A stretch of 7,215 bases of DNA from positions 1,777 through 8,991 of the forward strand of contig DPAW01000063.1 of assembly GCA_003517285.1 (NCBI GenBank), read 5' to 3'. Source of the DNA: Verrucomicrobiales bacterium. GTDB lineage: Bacteria; Verrucomicrobiota; Verrucomicrobiia; Limisphaerales; UBA1100. Shown in pieces: positions 6,961 through 7,215 of the stretch. Every line of letters begins with the position of its first letter. Within the stretch, counting starts at the first letter, position 1. A program made the position numbers and the translations under genes. Under the pieces are notes generated by a model. It had not been told where the DNA came from, did no database searches, and worked only from the letters and a program-made list of their open reading frames with translations.

Positions 6961-7215
6961 GGCAGGCTCTGTTTAACTATTTAAAATGCCTGGTAATTCC
7001 TTTCCTGATGGGAGGCTTAGTTGCTTGCGACACGAAATCAGTTGAATCTATAATTGGCACAGGAGAAGTCCGTACACTTATAACTGAACTTCACAAGGCG
7101 AAGAAATGTGAAGTTTATCGGGTGGATGATTCCTACCCAGAAGAAAATAAGCTTAACAAAAGCAATGAGATCCAGGGTTTTGCCGTTCTATCAGAAGCCC
7201 AGCCAATAAAGGACG
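6957..7215 (+). CDS. Putative lipoprotein of unknown function, right end outside window
   Basis: The ATG at 6957 overlaps the stop of the preceding ankyrin gene (ATGA) and opens 86 codons with no stop before the window edge. The N-terminus MRQALFNYLKCLVIPFLMGG is followed by LVAC, a good lipobox with lipidation at C24 and Asp after it. The visible mature part (GEVRTLITELHKAKKCEVYR, then a polar stretch and EIQGFAVLSEAQ) looks like a small mixed alpha/beta domain and shows no ankyrin repeat so far. I do not recognise the family. Position, coupling and lipobox style tie it to the two ankyrin lipoproteins. GAAGAG at 6944-6949 could act as a ribosome site. Confidence 0.75.
   Translation, partial: MRQALFNYLKCLVIPFLMGGLVACDTKSVESIIGTGEVRTLITELHKAKKCEVYRVDDSYPEENKLNKSNEIQGFAVLSEAQPIKD

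Overview
The window looks like a chromosomal segment of a bacterium from the PVC group, most likely Verrucomicrobiota or possibly Planctomycetota. The evidence is its gene content: an arylsulfatase, a DUF1552 protein paired with a giant DUF1592-type cytochrome c protein, and small ankyrin-repeat lipoproteins. These families are strongly expanded in that group. The assignment is inferred from gene families, because no rRNA or other phylogenetic marker is present.

Layout. Bases 1-893 hold the C-terminal part of a sulfatase on the plus strand, cut by the left edge. Convergent to it, bases 983-1306 (minus strand) encode a pyrimidine/purine nucleoside phosphorylase of the PpnP (DUF1255) family. 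A 118-base divergent gap (1307-1424) separates ppnP from a two-gene plus-strand operon. This gap holds a perfect Shine-Dalgarno sequence serving a 14-codon upstream ORF, a 7-bp inverted repeat, and a TTGACA box facing ppnP. The operon is a Tat-exported DUF1552 protein (1425-2741) overlapping by ATGA a 987-residue Sec-exported di-haem protein (2738-5701). The latter has PSD1 cytochrome c, DUF1587-like, DUF1595, DUF1592, DUF1588 and DUF1585 regions. From 5744 to the right edge runs a row of three short lipoprotein genes, each overlapping the next by ATGA. Two carry ankyrin repeats and the third, cut by the right edge, is unrecognised.

How the parts may work together. The DUF1552/DUF1592 pair is probably an exported module, with two CxxCH haem sites in the large partner. 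Its substrate is unknown. The most interesting feature is a roughly 200-residue insertion between DUF1592 and DUF1588: a charged coiled-coil arm, a beta-sandwich-like domain with the hallmarks of CBM4/9-type carbohydrate-binding modules, and a second coiled-coil arm. This reads as a binding domain held out on a helical stalk. A carbohydrate role would fit the nearby sulfatase, but that is inference.

Base composition falls from about 62% GC in the conserved part of the DUF1592 gene to about 45% in sampled blocks of both the insertion and the downstream lipoprotein genes (hand counts). The insertion and the lipoprotein block may therefore share a different history from the conserved genes. No tRNA, rRNA, CRISPR array, transposase or insertion sequence was seen.
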